From Porpolomopsis calyptriformis (lineage: Eukaryota > Basidiomycota > Agaricomycetes > Agaricales > Hygrophoraceae), in assembly GCA_951640195.1 (NCBI GenBank), contig OX621166.1:372001-436000 (forward strand): 64,000 nt of DNA, written 5' to 3'. A program made the translations under genes and the position numbers. This document shows positions 51,801 through 62,283 of the stretch, one piece after another; the stretch's first letter is position 1; each line of letters starts with the position of its first letter. The notes below the pieces were generated by a model. That model ran no database searches. It saw nothing but the letters and a program-made list of their open reading frames with translations, and was not told the DNA's origin.

Positions 51801-53957
51801 CCTCGGTCTCTGAAGGATTAATTTCCATGCATCCTTACTAACCACATTCAATTGGGAACCTGTGTCAATGATAGCAGATACAGGGCGCTTATCACATTCA
51901 ACCTGGAGCTTGATCAGTTCCTCTCTGTCTCTAGTGAGAAAGGAAGTAGCTAAAACAGCAGTCTTCACATTCTTCCTTTTGATCATTTCTGAGAGTTTAT
52001 CAGATATTTCCTTGGATGATCCCAGGACTTCTCTGACTTTCAGGGTAACTGATGTATTAAGAATCTGATTAACTACCTGGTTGTTACCAATTGTAGAGGA
52101 TATTTCTGATTGACGTACTGGAGATTTAGTAGAGACTTGGGGTGCTAATTCTGTGGTATCTTGGGGTAGGGGTGCAGTCTGTTTAGCTCTGGATTTTCTA
52201 GTTATATCCTTCATGTCAATATCTTTATTAATTTCTGTGGGAGGAATTCGTTTAACTCTAGCATCAACAGGTGTAGGCAGTGCCTTAATAAAGTCTTTGT
52301 TGTGATGAGGCTTCAGTACCTCATCTGGGAGATGAGTTTGGAATCGTAAGGGGGCAGCTTTAGGTGTAGTGCTTGGGAATGGGTGAGAACCTTGGGTAGC
52401 AGCTGTGCTTTCTTTCCCTTTAGTTCTGGACTTCATAGGGGGATAGACTCCATCAAATACTTCCTTCCTAGCTGTAGTAATCTTGTGAGGGACTCTGTCT
52501 GCTACCATGACTTGTACATCCTCATCCTGGACTTCTGGCTCATACTCAGTGGCTGGGATTACATATACACCTGAATCATCTTTGTCAAACTCAGGTTCTG
52601 ACAGGTAGTAATCTGAGCAATCACTTTGCAGAGTAAGGAAATGAGTCTGGATGGGTTTAGTCTTGTCTTGAGTGAGTCTTGCTACAGCTTGGATAAAGGT
52701 CTCTTCAGGGAGTCGACGAATAAAAGCACCATTCTTGAATACTAGCTTCCTATTTGCATCACGTATAAGTGTGCCTGAAGCAATAAGTTCATCAATCTTG
52801 GGACAACTAGACATTCCATGTCCTTTACTTCCACAACCATAACAGGTGATTGTGTCTCCAGTACTCCTAGGACTAGTATTGGATATAGGGAATGTGTTTG
52901 AAGAGGGAAGCATAGAAGATCTTGGTGAAGATACTCGAAGAGTAGGTGGTTTGATACACCTAGCAATATCAGGATCAAGTTTGAGGGCTTTATAGTAGGC
53001 AAGTCCATAGCGTAAATCATCTAGGGAGAGTTTTCCCATCTCTTTGACAAGAGATTCTACTTCATCTTGGACTGGAGTAGTAGACTTGCTAGATGCCTTC
53101 TTACCCTTGTGATCTTCTTTCTTCTGACTGGTCTTCTTCAAGGGTTTCTTGAGATCTTCATCATCAGAATCCCATCTGCTCTTATGGGACTTCTTACCAT
53201 TATTCTTCTTCTTCCTTCTAGGTCTCCTTTCGACTTCACTTTCTTCGTCAGATGATGAAGAGTTATCACTAGATGTGTCTGACTCTGTTTCATCATCCCT
53301 TCCAGGAATATCTGAGTCAGAGTCAGCTAGGTTGATATCAAACCGATTACGTTCAAATAACACTTCAGCTACTTTGATTACTTTCTTCATAGGGAATGGG
53401 GAAGTAACATCCAGAGGGGTGGTTCCAGAAGCATTAATAAGTCTGGCTTCAATCACCTGTCTGAGAGTCTTGTTAATTCCATTCCAGAAATAAGCAGCTT
53501 GTTCGTCTTCTGAGATTCTCTGCTTGGCTTGTAGCCATCCTGCAATAGTGATGAATCTTCTTTCATACTTCTTCCAACGTGTTAATGAATGGATTTGCCT
53601 AGTCTTCCACTTACGAGTGAAAGAGAGGAGGTCTTTGACAATGTATCGAGTTTCCTTTAAGGCAGCATCATAGTACCTATTGAGATCAGCTTCCAGCTTG
53701 GGCCAATCATTGGTCCTATAGCTTTCAAGGGCTTCAATTAACTGGACTACTTTACTAGAACAGTAGTCAATGAGGTGTTCACCCTTCTCCACATCAGGTA
53801 CATTGTAAACTTTACATAACTGATTAAAGTGTCTGAGGAAGCGCTTGATCTGTTCATGGCTTCCACTGAACTTAGATGGAGCAGACTTCTGTCCCAGAAG
53901 GGGCATCATGTCTGGGGTGCGTGTAAACTGAGATTGGACTTGAGACTGTCCAGACAT
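48897..53957 (-). CDS. Element I-2 giant Gag-protease polyprotein, 1686 aa, intact
   Basis: ATG at 53957 (MSGQSQVQSQFTRTPDM). Residues ~30-210: capsid-like helical region (EQIKRFLRHFNQLCKVYN, AYFWNGINKTLRQVIEARL). Residues ~210-300: acidic then basic low complexity. Zinc knuckle CYGCGSKGHGMSSC at ~372-385 (52803-52844). Protease AIIDTGSQLNVVSKDAW at ~695-711 (DTGS near 51855-51866) with LLLGRPWLRDNLVTI. Residues ~1129-1369 are encoded by a GC-rich Pro-rich block unlike the rest. The conserved end (IGPDHFIDSAKVHLAFLAGI, RLLLADAINAVLNMEFRNP) is unique to the family. Far longer than a usual Ty3 Gag; the additional ~900 residues between protease and RT are unexplained. Likely translated, as it is uninterrupted in a recent insertion. 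Confidence 0.85.
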   Translation of the reverse strand: MSGQSQVQSQFTRTPDMMPLLGQKSAPSKFSGSHEQIKRFLRHFNQLCKVYNVPDVEKGEHLIDYCSSKVVQLIEALESYRTNDWPKLEADLNRYYDAALKETRYIVKDLLSFTRKWKTRQIHSLTRWKKYERRFITIAGWLQAKQRISEDEQAAYFWNGINKTLRQVIEARLINASGTTPLDVTSPFPMKKVIKVAEVLFERNRFDINLADSDSDIPGRDDETESDTSSDNSSSSDEESEVERRPRRKKKNNGKKSHKSRWDSDDEDLKKPLKKTSQKKEDHKGKKASSKSTTPVQDEVESLVKEMGKLSLDDLRYGLAYYKALKLDPDIARCIKPPTLRVSSPRSSMLPSSNTFPISNTSPRSTGDTITCYGCGSKGHGMSSCPKIDELIASGTLIRDANRKLVFKNGAFIRRLPEETFIQAVARLTQDKTKPIQTHFLTLQSDCSDYYLSEPEFDKDDSGVYVIPATEYEPEVQDEDVQVMVADRVPHKITTARKEVFDGVYPPMKSRTKGKESTAATQGSHPFPSTTPKAAPLRFQTHLPDEVLKPHHNKDFIKALPTPVDARVKRIPPTEINKDIDMKDITRKSRAKQTAPLPQDTTELAPQVSTKSPVRQSEISSTIGNNQVVNQILNTSVTLKVREVLGSSKEISDKLSEMIKRKNVKTAVLATSFLTRDREELIKLQVECDKRPVSAIIDTGSQLNVVSKDAWKLILQRPRDLTKTLVMNDANGGVGTLAGLVSNVPLTCGGITTYANLFIGESVPFDLLLGRPWLRDNLVTIDERTEGTYLLFKHPKNPEAKYEIFVAPQVPSLGYHINPSPLVRPEVAVCAALTNTATGSSSSPAVDGPASSKLRSNLLPKASVPTVTSGPTENNKNSSSDVIYPIMSITNPPKNGLRDGGLLFFSAYLTELVTNNGNSIFKDATIVPNKHISPKFIPKRQSLPLKTMPHAQTTSQSAPYVHVTPFLPPPFSPNILPLPVHVDWGPLPHEGPDMFSLMTRAIAERIVHPTAPSATFMVVSPYAQRFPPQLDERGIPFEHGILLNATLAAITSDNPYAPPSVRVGQLYFKFYPNALAVGEVAPAAPPPSPGAGGSRVPTKPSPAWRSGPEVICEYPEEVNQMETDVPPVTRCVDAFHPPTRDPRTDPPGSSRYVPAPSSVDHDYEGDDANTEMSSPMEVERGWGDYPVDGQEPRVPPSPPPMVLLATSTRPPPPVRHPLPLRRPLSDAQSSLDAQRARTRDSASPPPPPPTSPFNAVGPAPATTTVHVPTRYPANDTPTSLVHSYGRTYVRPRAQSFPEWDHGAYDCPPAPALRYSPLPPIDTCDERPTARRTPLFLPSPPTSVSDDDGVYRPSRPSLDSPPYTPYSPTDVMYDSSVSLRERGDPFVNTSYDRYHEYVNGAGHHWDVRTESDASSDSDISSEDDVSFVYPSNTLSSLYMSDLSHNQETDICPPFPMKPMIFRDTPNTLTSLQSTHYPEQTLLNQLQAEPVLSSAEPIYILNITAKGEGLPSPTRPTMQSLIGPDHFIDSAKVHLAFLAGIRKALHTCIGHTATILNTPAWKTYVHTMPVSNPAHHYFRYHSQLFPHWRKEDSCTPYQMPWCPHPSPFVFPVEQERAGCNPLLSEEEAEFFLYSAAVFQAANRLLLADAINAVLNMEFRNPSLISDLFNEGYFGSYFNTRDLQVYPQD

Positions 53958-54047
53958 AGTAAGTGTTGAATACTAAGTTGGGAGTTATATTGATGAGTGG
54001 GGTCTGAATAAGTTGGGGAGTGAGATTACAATCAATCACAAGCACAC

Positions 54048-54065
54048 CCCTCGCGGTGGGCTCCA
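54048..54065 (-). other. tRNA-type primer-binding site of I-2
   Basis: Minus strand TGGAGCCCACCGCGAGGG, 5 nt after the LTR end. It begins with TGG (complement of CCA) and implies a tRNA with acceptor strand GGTGGGC and U at the discriminator position, which would fit tRNA-Cys (tentative). Confidence 0.75.
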
Positions 54066-54070
54066 AATTA

Positions 54071-55113
54071 TATCAGGTGAAATATAAATACTTCACTTCT
54101 AGAACTACTGGAGTTGTACGTTAATCAAGTAAGTCCTAGTTGTTCGGGGGAGATGTGAATTGATTGAGTAATGGACACTTCCTCCTTTGATGGGGCTTAA
54201 GTAATCCTTGGCTAGGATGTACAGATGAGCAGGCTATCCAAACCTAATGGATAGTATTGACTGGGAGAGCAAGAATGAAGTCAACGGCTGACTTAGAAGA
54301 ATACGTATCACAGTGAGGTCTCTCTCCAATAAGGACTGAGACTTAGAGAATGTGATGAATAAGCAGGGGCTGAAGTAAGATAAGATAGTCCTCGGTGGCT
54401 ATCTTCAACTTACAGAAATACGTCAAGGGGTGATTCCTAAGTTGGTTCTTAACGTAAGAAGGCTTAGGCGAAATCACACAGGGTATAAGCTTAATAGACT
54501 AGATTGGATTGGATGTATTGACTACAGACAAGTAGTATCAATAAGGGGTAGTACTAGGTACTGAGTACTAGGGGTGAGTTCAAGGGAAAAGGGGGAGAGT
54601 GGACTAGGGGAGGGGAGTGGGGTAAAAGTGGGTTGAAAGTGAACTGGAAGTGAACTTAACTCCTCACTGGTGAAAAGGGGGCCCTTTATATATGTTTGAG
54701 AACAATGGGCAGTGAGAACAATAGGAAATAAGAACAATGGATAAAAGAACAATGAGGAGTTTGAATTGTGACTCACTATGAGTCAGACAATGAGGAGAAC
54801 AATGGAGGAGATTAATATGAGTCATAGTGACTCAGAGAACAATGGAGTGATGACAGAACAATAGAAAAATGGGATATGAGTCATTCTGACTCAGAGAATA
54901 ATGGGGAAGAATGCTATTGTCCATGATAAGATAGCATAAGTAAAGATAGTGGTGTATCTTATCTGAGATAAGATAATGTGTGAGGGACAGTGATATCTTA
55001 TCTAAGATAAGATAAGATAAGATAAGATAAAGGATATTTGAGCTATGGATGCTACTTGCTGAATGCATGATCTTTGGTTAAGTTTGATACCAAATCAGTT
55101 TGGGATCATGACA
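54071..55113 (-). repeat. 5' LTR of I-2 (1043 bp)
   Basis: Same length and, by eye, same sequence as 44192-45234; ends at TGACA next to the GCGA duplication. Confidence 0.9.
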
Positions 55114-58100
55114 GCGAGTGGGGGGATGGAAAGCGTCGACGCACCGCATCACTGGAGGTACGTCAGTTTCCATTTGATTTACTTCTTCCGGGTACTCACA
55201 AATTACTTCTGGGCCACTTCTCCAGGCTGGAGATGGCTTGGTGGGGACGCGAGAGCCCCCAGCACCCGGGGAAGGAGGGGGCGCGGCTGGGGCTACTTCC
55301 CCAACTGCCAACGCATTGGGGTAAAACTTGAAGTACAGTTGCCCCACCCTCACAGAGGGGGGGGCGTAAGGATTGTCAGATGTGATGGCCGCGAGAGTAG
55401 CGTTGAGGAGGATCCCATGTTCGAACGGGATCCCGCGCTCGTCCAATTGTGGAGGGAACTGTTGGGCGTAAGGGGACACGACCATGAAGGTAGCGGAGGG
55501 AGCCATGGGGTGGACTATCCGCTCAGCGATGGCTCACGTCATCAGACTGAACATATCGGGGCCCTCATGAGGGAGGGGTCCCCAGTCGACGTGCACTGGG
55601 AGCGGGAGAATGTTGGGGGAAAAGGGGGGGCGGTAAAAAGGGGGTCACATGGACGTAGGGAGCGCTTTGGGACGTAGTCTGGGCATGAGGCATCGTTTTT
55701 AGCGGTAACGATTGCCTCTTTGGAATAAATTTTGGACTTATATGCTTATTGGGAACAATGGTGGCGTCTTTAAAAATAGAATTCCCATTGTTAGTAACTA
55801 ATTCAGTCAGATATGCGCTAAAAAACAATAAACCTCCGTCTCGGAGTCCATTTTTCGGAGGATTTGTAATACCCATAATAGGATATATCACGTCTGAGCT
55901 CGAATTCTTATTGTTCTCTGTCGGTCCCGAGGTTATGGTCGGTACTGACGCTTTTGGAAGTAAGTTCAAGCAGAGCTTAGAACTCGCAGGCCCATCGACG
56001 GCTGGGCTTGAACTACTTCCAGTGGCCGTATTGGTAAGTGCAGCACATACTGCTACCTCAGGCCTAACAAGTGGGCTTGGATTAATGTGGTACCCTAAGG
56101 AGGGAACCTGAGGGGCTACAAATATCTCATATTTGGCCTCTGGATTCTTTGGGTACTTGAACAAGAGGTAAGTTCCCTCTGTTCTTTCATCAATGGTAAC
56201 TAGATTATCACGTAGCCATGGGTGTCCAAGTAACAAATCAAAGGGGACTGACTCCCCAATAAAGAGATTGGCATAGGTAGTAATACCTCCACAGGTTAAT
56301 GGGACATTAGATACCAATCCAGCAAGGGTTCCTACACCTCCATTAGCATCATTCATAACTAACATCTTAGTTAGGTCCCTAGGTCTCTGAAGGATTAATT
56401 TCCATGCATCCTTACTAACCACATTCAATTGGGATCCTGTGTCAATGATAGCAGATACAGGGCGCTTATCACATTCAACCTGGAGCTTGATCAGTTCCTC
56501 TCTGTCTCTAGTGAGAAAGGAAGTAGCTAAAACAGCAGTCTTCACATTCTTCCTTTTGATCATTTCTGAGAGTTTATCAGATATTTCCTTGGATGATCCC
56601 AGGACTTCTCTGACTTTCAGGGTAACTGATGTATCAAGAATCTGATTAACTACCTGGTTGTCGCCAATTGTAGAGGATATCTCTGATTGACATACTGGAG
56701 ATTTAGTAGAGACTTGGGGTGCTAATTCTGTGGTATCTTGGGGTAGGGGTGCAGTCTGTTTAGCTCTGGATTTTCTAGTTATATCCTTCATGTCAATATC
56801 TTTATTAATTTCTGTGGGAGGAATTCGTTTAACTCTGGCATCAATAGGTGTAGGCAGTGCCTTAATAAAGTCTTTGTCATGATGAGGCTTCAGTACCTCA
56901 GTTGGGAGATGAGTTTGGAATCGTAAGGGGGCAGCTTTAGGTGTAGTGCTTGGGAATGGGTGAGAACCTTGGGTAGCAGCTGTGCTTTCTTTCCCTTTGG
57001 TTCTAGACTTTATAGGGGGATAGACTCCATCAAATACTTCCTTCCTAGCTGTAGTAATCTTGTGAGGGACTCTGTCTGCTGCCATAACTTGTACATCCTC
57101 ATCCTGGACTTCTGGCTCATACTCAGTGGCTGGGATTACATATACACCTGAATCATCTTTTTCAAACTCAGGTTCTGATAGGTAGTAATCTGAGCAATCA
57201 CTTTGCAGAGTAAGGAAATGAGTCTGGATGGGCTTAGTCTTGTCTTGAGTGAGTCTTGCTACAGCTTGGATAAAGGTCTCTTCAGGGAGTCGATGAATAA
57301 AAGCACCATTCTTGAATACTAGCTTCCTATTTGCATCACGTATAAGTGTGCCTGAAGTAATGAGTTCATCAATCTTGGGACAACTAGACATTCCATGTCC
57401 TTTACTTCCACAACCATAACAGGTGATTGTGTCTCCAGTATTCCTGGGACTAGTATTGGATATAGGGAATGTGTTTGAAGAGGGAAGCATAGAAGATCTT
57501 GGTGAAGATACTCGAAGAGTAGGTGGTTTGATACACCTAGCTATATCAGGATCAAGTTTGAGGGCTTTATAGTAGGCAAGTCCATAGTGTAAATCATCTA
57601 GGGAGAGTTTTCCCATCTCTTTGACAAGAGATTCTACTTCATCTTGGACTGGAGTAGTAGACTTGCTAGATGCCTTCTTACCCTTGTGATCTTCTTTCTT
57701 CTGACTGGTCTTCTTCGAGGGTTTCTTGAGATCTTCATCATCAGAATCCCATCTGCTCTTATGGGACTTCTTACCATTATTCTTCTTCTTCCTTCTAGGT
57801 CTCCTTTCGACTTCACTTTCTTCATCAAATGATGAAGAGTTATCACTAGATGTGTCTGACTCTGTTTCATCATCCCTTCCAGGAATATCTGAGTCAGAGT
57901 CAGCTAGGTTGATATCAAACCGATTACGTTCAAATAACACTTCAGCTACTTTGATTACTTTCTTCATAGGGAATGGGGAAGTAACATCCAGATGGGTGGT
58001 TCCAGAAGCATTAATAAGTCTGGCTTCAATCACCTGTCTGAGAGTCTTGTTAATTCCATTCCAGAAATAAGCAGCTTGTTCGTCTTCTGAGATTCTCTGC

Positions 58101-58534
58101 TTAGCTTGTAGCCATCCTGCAATAGTGATGAATCTTCTTTCATACTTCTTCCAACGTGTTAATGAATGGATTTGCCTAGTCTTCCACTTACGAGTGAAAG
58201 AGAGGAGGTCTTTGACAATGTATCGAGTTTCCTTTAAGGTAGCATCATAGTACCTATTGAGATCAGCTTCCAGCTTGGGCCAATCATTGGTCCTATAGCT
58301 TTCAAGGGCTTCAATTAACTGGACTACTTTACTAGAACAGTAGTCAATGAGGTGTTCACCCTTCTCCACATCAGGTACATTGTAAACTTTACATAACTGA
58401 TTAAAGTGTCTGAGGAAGCGCTTGATCTGTTCATGGCTTCCACTGAACTTAGATGGAGCAGACTTCTGTCCCAGAAGGGGCATCATGTCTGGGGTGCATG
58501 TAAACTGAGATTGGACTTGAGACTGTCCAGACAT
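55114..58534 (-). pseudogene. Element I-1 Gag-protease, N-terminal part (right of I-2)
   Basis: ATG at 58534; open for 989 codons through the zinc knuckle (CYGCGSKGHGMSSC) and protease (AIIDTGSQLN) to a stop at 55565. The stop results from one additional G in a G run near 55625 (seven instead of six in I-2). The original frame resumes (APSATFMVVSPYAQQF, 55506-55114) until the insertion point of I-2 and continues at 44191. About 97-98% like I-2. Confidence 0.85.
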
Positions 58535-58622
58535 AGTAAGTGTTGAATACTAAGTTGGGAGTTATGTTGATGAGTGGGGTCTGAATAAGTTGGGGAGTGA
58601 GATTACAATCAATCACAATCAC

Positions 58623-58640
58623 CCCTCGCGGTGGGCTCCA
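58623..58640 (-). other. tRNA-type primer-binding site of I-1
   Basis: TGGAGCCCACCGCGAGGG on the minus strand, 5 nt from the LTR end, as in I-2 and, in plus orientation, element VI. Confidence 0.75.
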
Positions 58641-58645
58641 AATTA

Positions 58646-59713
58646 TATCAGGTGAAATATAAATACTTCACTTCTAGAACTACTGGAGTTGTACATTAAT
58701 CAAGTAAGTCCTAGTTGTTCGGGGGAGATGTGAATTGATTGAGTAATGGACACTTCCTCCTTTGGTGGGGCTTGAGTAATCCTTGGCTAGGATGTACAGA
58801 TGAACAGGCTATCCAAACTCAATGGATAGTATTGACTGGGAGAACAAGAATGAAGTCAACAGCTGACTTAGAAGAATACGTATCACAGTGAGGTCTCTCC
58901 AATAAGGACTGAGACTTAGAGAATGTAATGAATAAGCAGGGGCTGAAGTAAGATAAGATAGTCCACGATGGCTATCTTCAACTTATAGAAAACGTCAAGG
59001 GGTGATTCCTAAGTTGGTTCTTAACGTAAGAGGGCTTAGGCGAAATCACACAGGGTATAAGCTTAATAGACTAGACTAGATTGGATATATTGACTACAGA
59101 CAAGTAGTATCAATAAGAGGTAGTACTAGGTACTGAGTACTAGGGGTGAGTTCAAGGGAAGAGGGGGAGGGTGGGATAAAGTGGGGAAAAGTGAACTGAA
59201 TGTGAACTTAATGTGAACTTAATGTGAACTTAATGTGAACTTAATGTGAACTGAACTCCTCATTGGTGAAAAGGGGGCCCTTTATATATGTTTGAGAACA
59301 ATGGGCAATGAGAACAATAGGAAATAAGAACAATGGATAAAAGAACAATGAGGAGTTTGAATTGTGACTCACCATGAGTCAGACAATGAGGAGAACAATG
59401 GAGGGGATTAATATGAGTCATAGTGACTCAGAGAACAATGGAGTGATGACAGAACAATAGCCAAATGGGATATGAGTCATTCTGACTCAGAGAACAATGG
59501 GGGAGAATGCTATTGTCCATGATAAGATAGCATAGGTAAAGATAGTAGTGTATCTTATCTGAGATAAGATAATATGTGAGGGACAGTGATATCTTATCTA
59601 AGATAAGATAAGATAAGATAAGATAAGATAAGGATGTGTGAGCTAAGGATGCTACTTGCTGAATACATGATCTTTGGTTAAGTTTGATACCAAATCAGTT
59701 TGGGATCATGACA
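58646..59713 (-). repeat. 5' LTR of I-1 (1068 bp), with expanded 12-bp repeat
   Basis: Pairs with 36180-37225. It is longer chiefly because the unit AATGTGAACTTA is repeated about five times (59191-59250) against about three in the 3' LTR. Ends TGACA, then CCTC. Confidence 0.88.
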
Positions 59714-60230
59714 CCTCATCACAAATAATTGGGAATGGCAGCATTGACTCCATAATGGTGGGGAGGTCCAAATGCTGGCCTCATGTAAGGGTTTTAGTTC
59801 TTGCCTTGCTCAAGACCAGACTGAATATAACCAATATCTATTGGGTGCAGTATCTCTAGTACAAGCAGTGGCAAAGGGTTAAAACATACTGTAAATAGTG
59901 GTAAATACAGCCTATATACCACTCTGAGGTACCAAACACCTATCAACACTGATCACCCGCCTCTGTAGGCTCTGTAACAGCTATATCTGTTACACCTCAA
60001 CATTGAGTGGAATGTGCAACAAAGGCTGTCCTGCAATTAAAGAGATGTTTGGGGCTACAAAAAATGAATTGTGCATTTACATGTAACATTTGGCAGGTCG
60101 AGTTAGGTGAAGGGATAGAGGTGATTACTTGAAAGAGTCAAATGCATAAGCCAATGATTGGATTAATAGAGAGAAATGAAATGCATACCTGACTCAAAGT
60201 CACAACTGGAATTCTTTTATATGCAGAAAC
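59714..60230. other. Unique stretch between I-1 and element V
   Basis: No ORF of note, LTR end or repeat. Probably old non-coding or decayed DNA into which elements I-1 and V inserted. Confidence 0.4.
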
Positions 60231-60641
60231 TGTCACGGTCGTAATTTTCCTTCTTTTTCTTTATCTTATTGTATGCAAACCTATCTCTTATCTTGGGATT
60301 CCCCCCATTTGTTATCGGGATTCCCCATTGCCTTTCTTCGGGATTCCCTAGGGATTCCCCACTACTTTACCCATATGCGGATACACTTCATTTCCGTTAT
60401 GTTTCAACCCCTCTATGATTCGTCATCGATCACGATGACTCATCCTTATCTCTACCTCATGTTATGCTGCACTGACTCACACAGATAAGTAGTCAGTATA
60501 TAAACAGTACTTCTGTATGTATCAGACCTTAAGTCTGATTCCTCGTTAGCCTACTCATAACAAGGACTTGGAACCATCTCTTATATCTCTTGGGACAGAA
60601 CACCCGAAGTAAAATGCGTTCCGAACAACCGGTTTATAACA
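60231..60641 (+). repeat. 5' LTR of element V (411 bp)
   Basis: TGTCACGGTCG...GGTTTATAACA. TATATAAA at 60497-60504; AAGTCTGATTC, the probable start of R, at 60531-60541. Contains TGACTCA motifs. The left flank is GAAAC. Confidence 0.8.
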
Positions 60642-60653
60642 AGAATCAGACTT
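60642..60653 (+). other. Self-complementary primer-binding site of element V
   Basis: AGAATCAGACTT directly follows the LTR. GAATCAGACTT is the perfect 11-nt complement of AAGTCTGATTC in R. This is the length and arrangement of the Tf1 self-primer. Confidence 0.65.
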
Positions 60654-60705
60654 CCTTCTGGTTCTCTCCCACCTGCTTATCCAAACATCCCCATCACTGT
60701 AATCA

Positions 60706-61671
60706 TTGACATCACCTCTTTGCTCCTTACCCACTTCCATCCTGGCTTCTACCGACAACTCAGACGTTGAAGAACAATACGAAGATCCTCTCTCAAGATC
60801 GACTTTTTCAGCTACGATTCGAGATCAAGAACCATCCTTTTCTTCAGTTCTTGAAGAAACGTTAGCCACTCCCACCCCTGCTCCTACCCCTCTAGGACTG
60901 CGGACTCGATCGAGAACAAGAGGACTCTTCTCTTCATCTTCAGCCCCAACAACAAGACCAGTTCATCAACGAACTGCTACCCCACCAGGACGATACAGTT
61001 CTCTCTACTCCCAACTTTCCTCTGCGACACCTACACCAACACCAACAGCTCCAACAACCCCACAACAGCCAACATCTACCAATATGTCAGGAACGTCCAC
61101 CAATGCCCCCACCAACCCCCCCACCATTGACATTATGACCTTGATGGCCACTGTTCGCCAACTTGAACAAACCATCACCCAACAACAACAGCTAATCACC
61201 CAGCTCCAGCAACAACAACCTCAACCTCCTCCGCCACACCAACAGCCTCCTTTGCCTCAACAACCTGCTCCCCCCTCCATCAAGATCGCCAAACCCGATG
61301 AATACAATGGGTCTGCAGCCAAATGTCTTAACTTCATCCAAGCTTGTCGCCTAGTCCTTGACGACAGTCAATGGTCCGACAGACAGAAAATCACTTATGT
61401 CTTGTCGTTTATGAAGATCGGTGTCACCCAATCATGGGCCCGACAGCAGACTCAAGAATTCAAACGTGCTCAATGGGTTGGAGCCGATTACGAGGATTTT
61501 ATGGAAGAGCTCGAGGAATGCTTTGGAGACGTTGATGCGAGAGCGACAGCGCAGGTCAAAATTCAAAAGGTAACCCAAGGACTTTCTACTGTGGACAATT
61601 ATAACGTATGATTCGGAGCTCTCGCGGACGAAACTGGATTCAATGACGACGCACTCAAAGTTTTCTACCGG
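60706..61671 (+). pseudogene. Element V Gag, partial
   Basis: Open from a stop at 60700-60702 to a TGA at 61609-61611, continuing in frame (FGALADETGFNDDALKVFYR) to the insertion of VI. No ATG in the first 125 codons; first in-frame ATG is at 61084 (MSGTSTNAP). Low-complexity Pro/Thr/Gln N-terminus, short coil (MATVRQLEQTITQQQQLITQ), then capsid start KIAKPDEYNGSAAKCLNFIQ and QSWARQQTQEFKRAQWVGAD. Confidence 0.7.
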
Positions 61672-62280
61672 TGATACGACCCCTCCGTCCCCTGAGCACT
61701 GTATATTCAACTATACGAATACTAGACGCCTACCAAGTCCTTCGAACACAAACTCGAACCCTCCGAACGCTCCCGATAGCTCCCGAACGTCCTGAACGAC
61801 TTCGAGAATCATCGAACGCTCCGAACGTGATCGAAGCTTTCCGAACGCGAATGAAAGTTTGTATATCAAAGGGAAGACACTATTCAAAGGCATCAGTTCT
61901 CTTCTATTTCTCCCTTTTTCATTCGATTCCTTCATTCCTATTCACTACTTTCCCCTTAGATCATTAGAGAGGCTCCCCTTTTATCATATACACTCAAAGG
62001 GATCCTTGTACTAGAAGATATATATACTGTATGTTGTAGCTAGTGATCCAACAAGTTAGATATTCGCTTCTTTCTCGCTCTCAAGTCTAGATCCTCTTTA
62101 GATCTTCTAAGACTTCCTCTTTCGACTTTCCGATCCTTCCGATTCCCCGATCGATCTCGTTCGCGAACAGTCGAAGACTCCCTTTCCACGATTATCGATC
62201 ATAGGCTGAGTCGAGACTCTTTATAGTCGTCCTCGCACCTTGTTCTGTGTTCGGTTCTCATACACGAAGCAGATGTATCA
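61672..62280 (+). repeat. 5' LTR of element VI (609 bp)
   Basis: TGATACGACC...GATGTATCA with perfect 6-bp inverted ends (TGATAC/GTATCA). U3 is dense in CGAACG and TCGAA strings; TATATATACTGTATG near 62018. Solo relatives are at 19101-19672 and 23971-24574. Confidence 0.88.
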
Positions 62281-62283
62281 TTT

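Larger units (their letters stand above)
44192..55113 (-). mobile_element. Element I-2: recently inserted chimeric, RT-less family I element
   Basis: Both LTRs are 1043 bp and I found no difference between them by eye. The duplication GCGA (44188-44191, 55114-55117) interrupts gag of I-1. Gag-protease is uninterrupted (1686 codons), but RT, RNase H and the integrase zinc and most core parts (39623-42470 of I-1) are missing, replaced by 47636-48820 from a family III-like element. ORF-X, ORF-Y, PBS and LTRs are family I. It must have been copied with enzymes supplied by another element. Confidence 0.85.
36180..59713 (-). mobile_element. Large Ty3/gypsy element I-1 (family I), split by I-2
   Basis: 3' LTR 36180-37225 and 5' LTR 58646-59713 share diagnostic variants (GTACATTAAT, CTTTGGTGGGGCTTGAG, CCACGATGG) absent from the I-2 pair, so they are one pair. 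Internal sequence: 37226-44191 and 55114-58645. Order in the sense direction: tRNA-type PBS, giant gag-protease, RT, RNase H, integrase, ORF-X, ORF-Y. Copy I-2 sits in gag (TSD GCGA). External flanks CCGG and CCTC do not match. Several Trp, Gln and Arg codons have become stops. Confidence 0.88.
60231..61671 (+). mobile_element. Ty3/gypsy element V, 5' part, cut by element VI
   Basis: LTR 60231-60641, self-type PBS and gag up to 61671, where element VI is inserted. LTR and gag resemble family IV (PSIKIAKPDEYNG against PTIKIKMAKPDEFTG). The remainder lies beyond the window. Confidence 0.8.
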
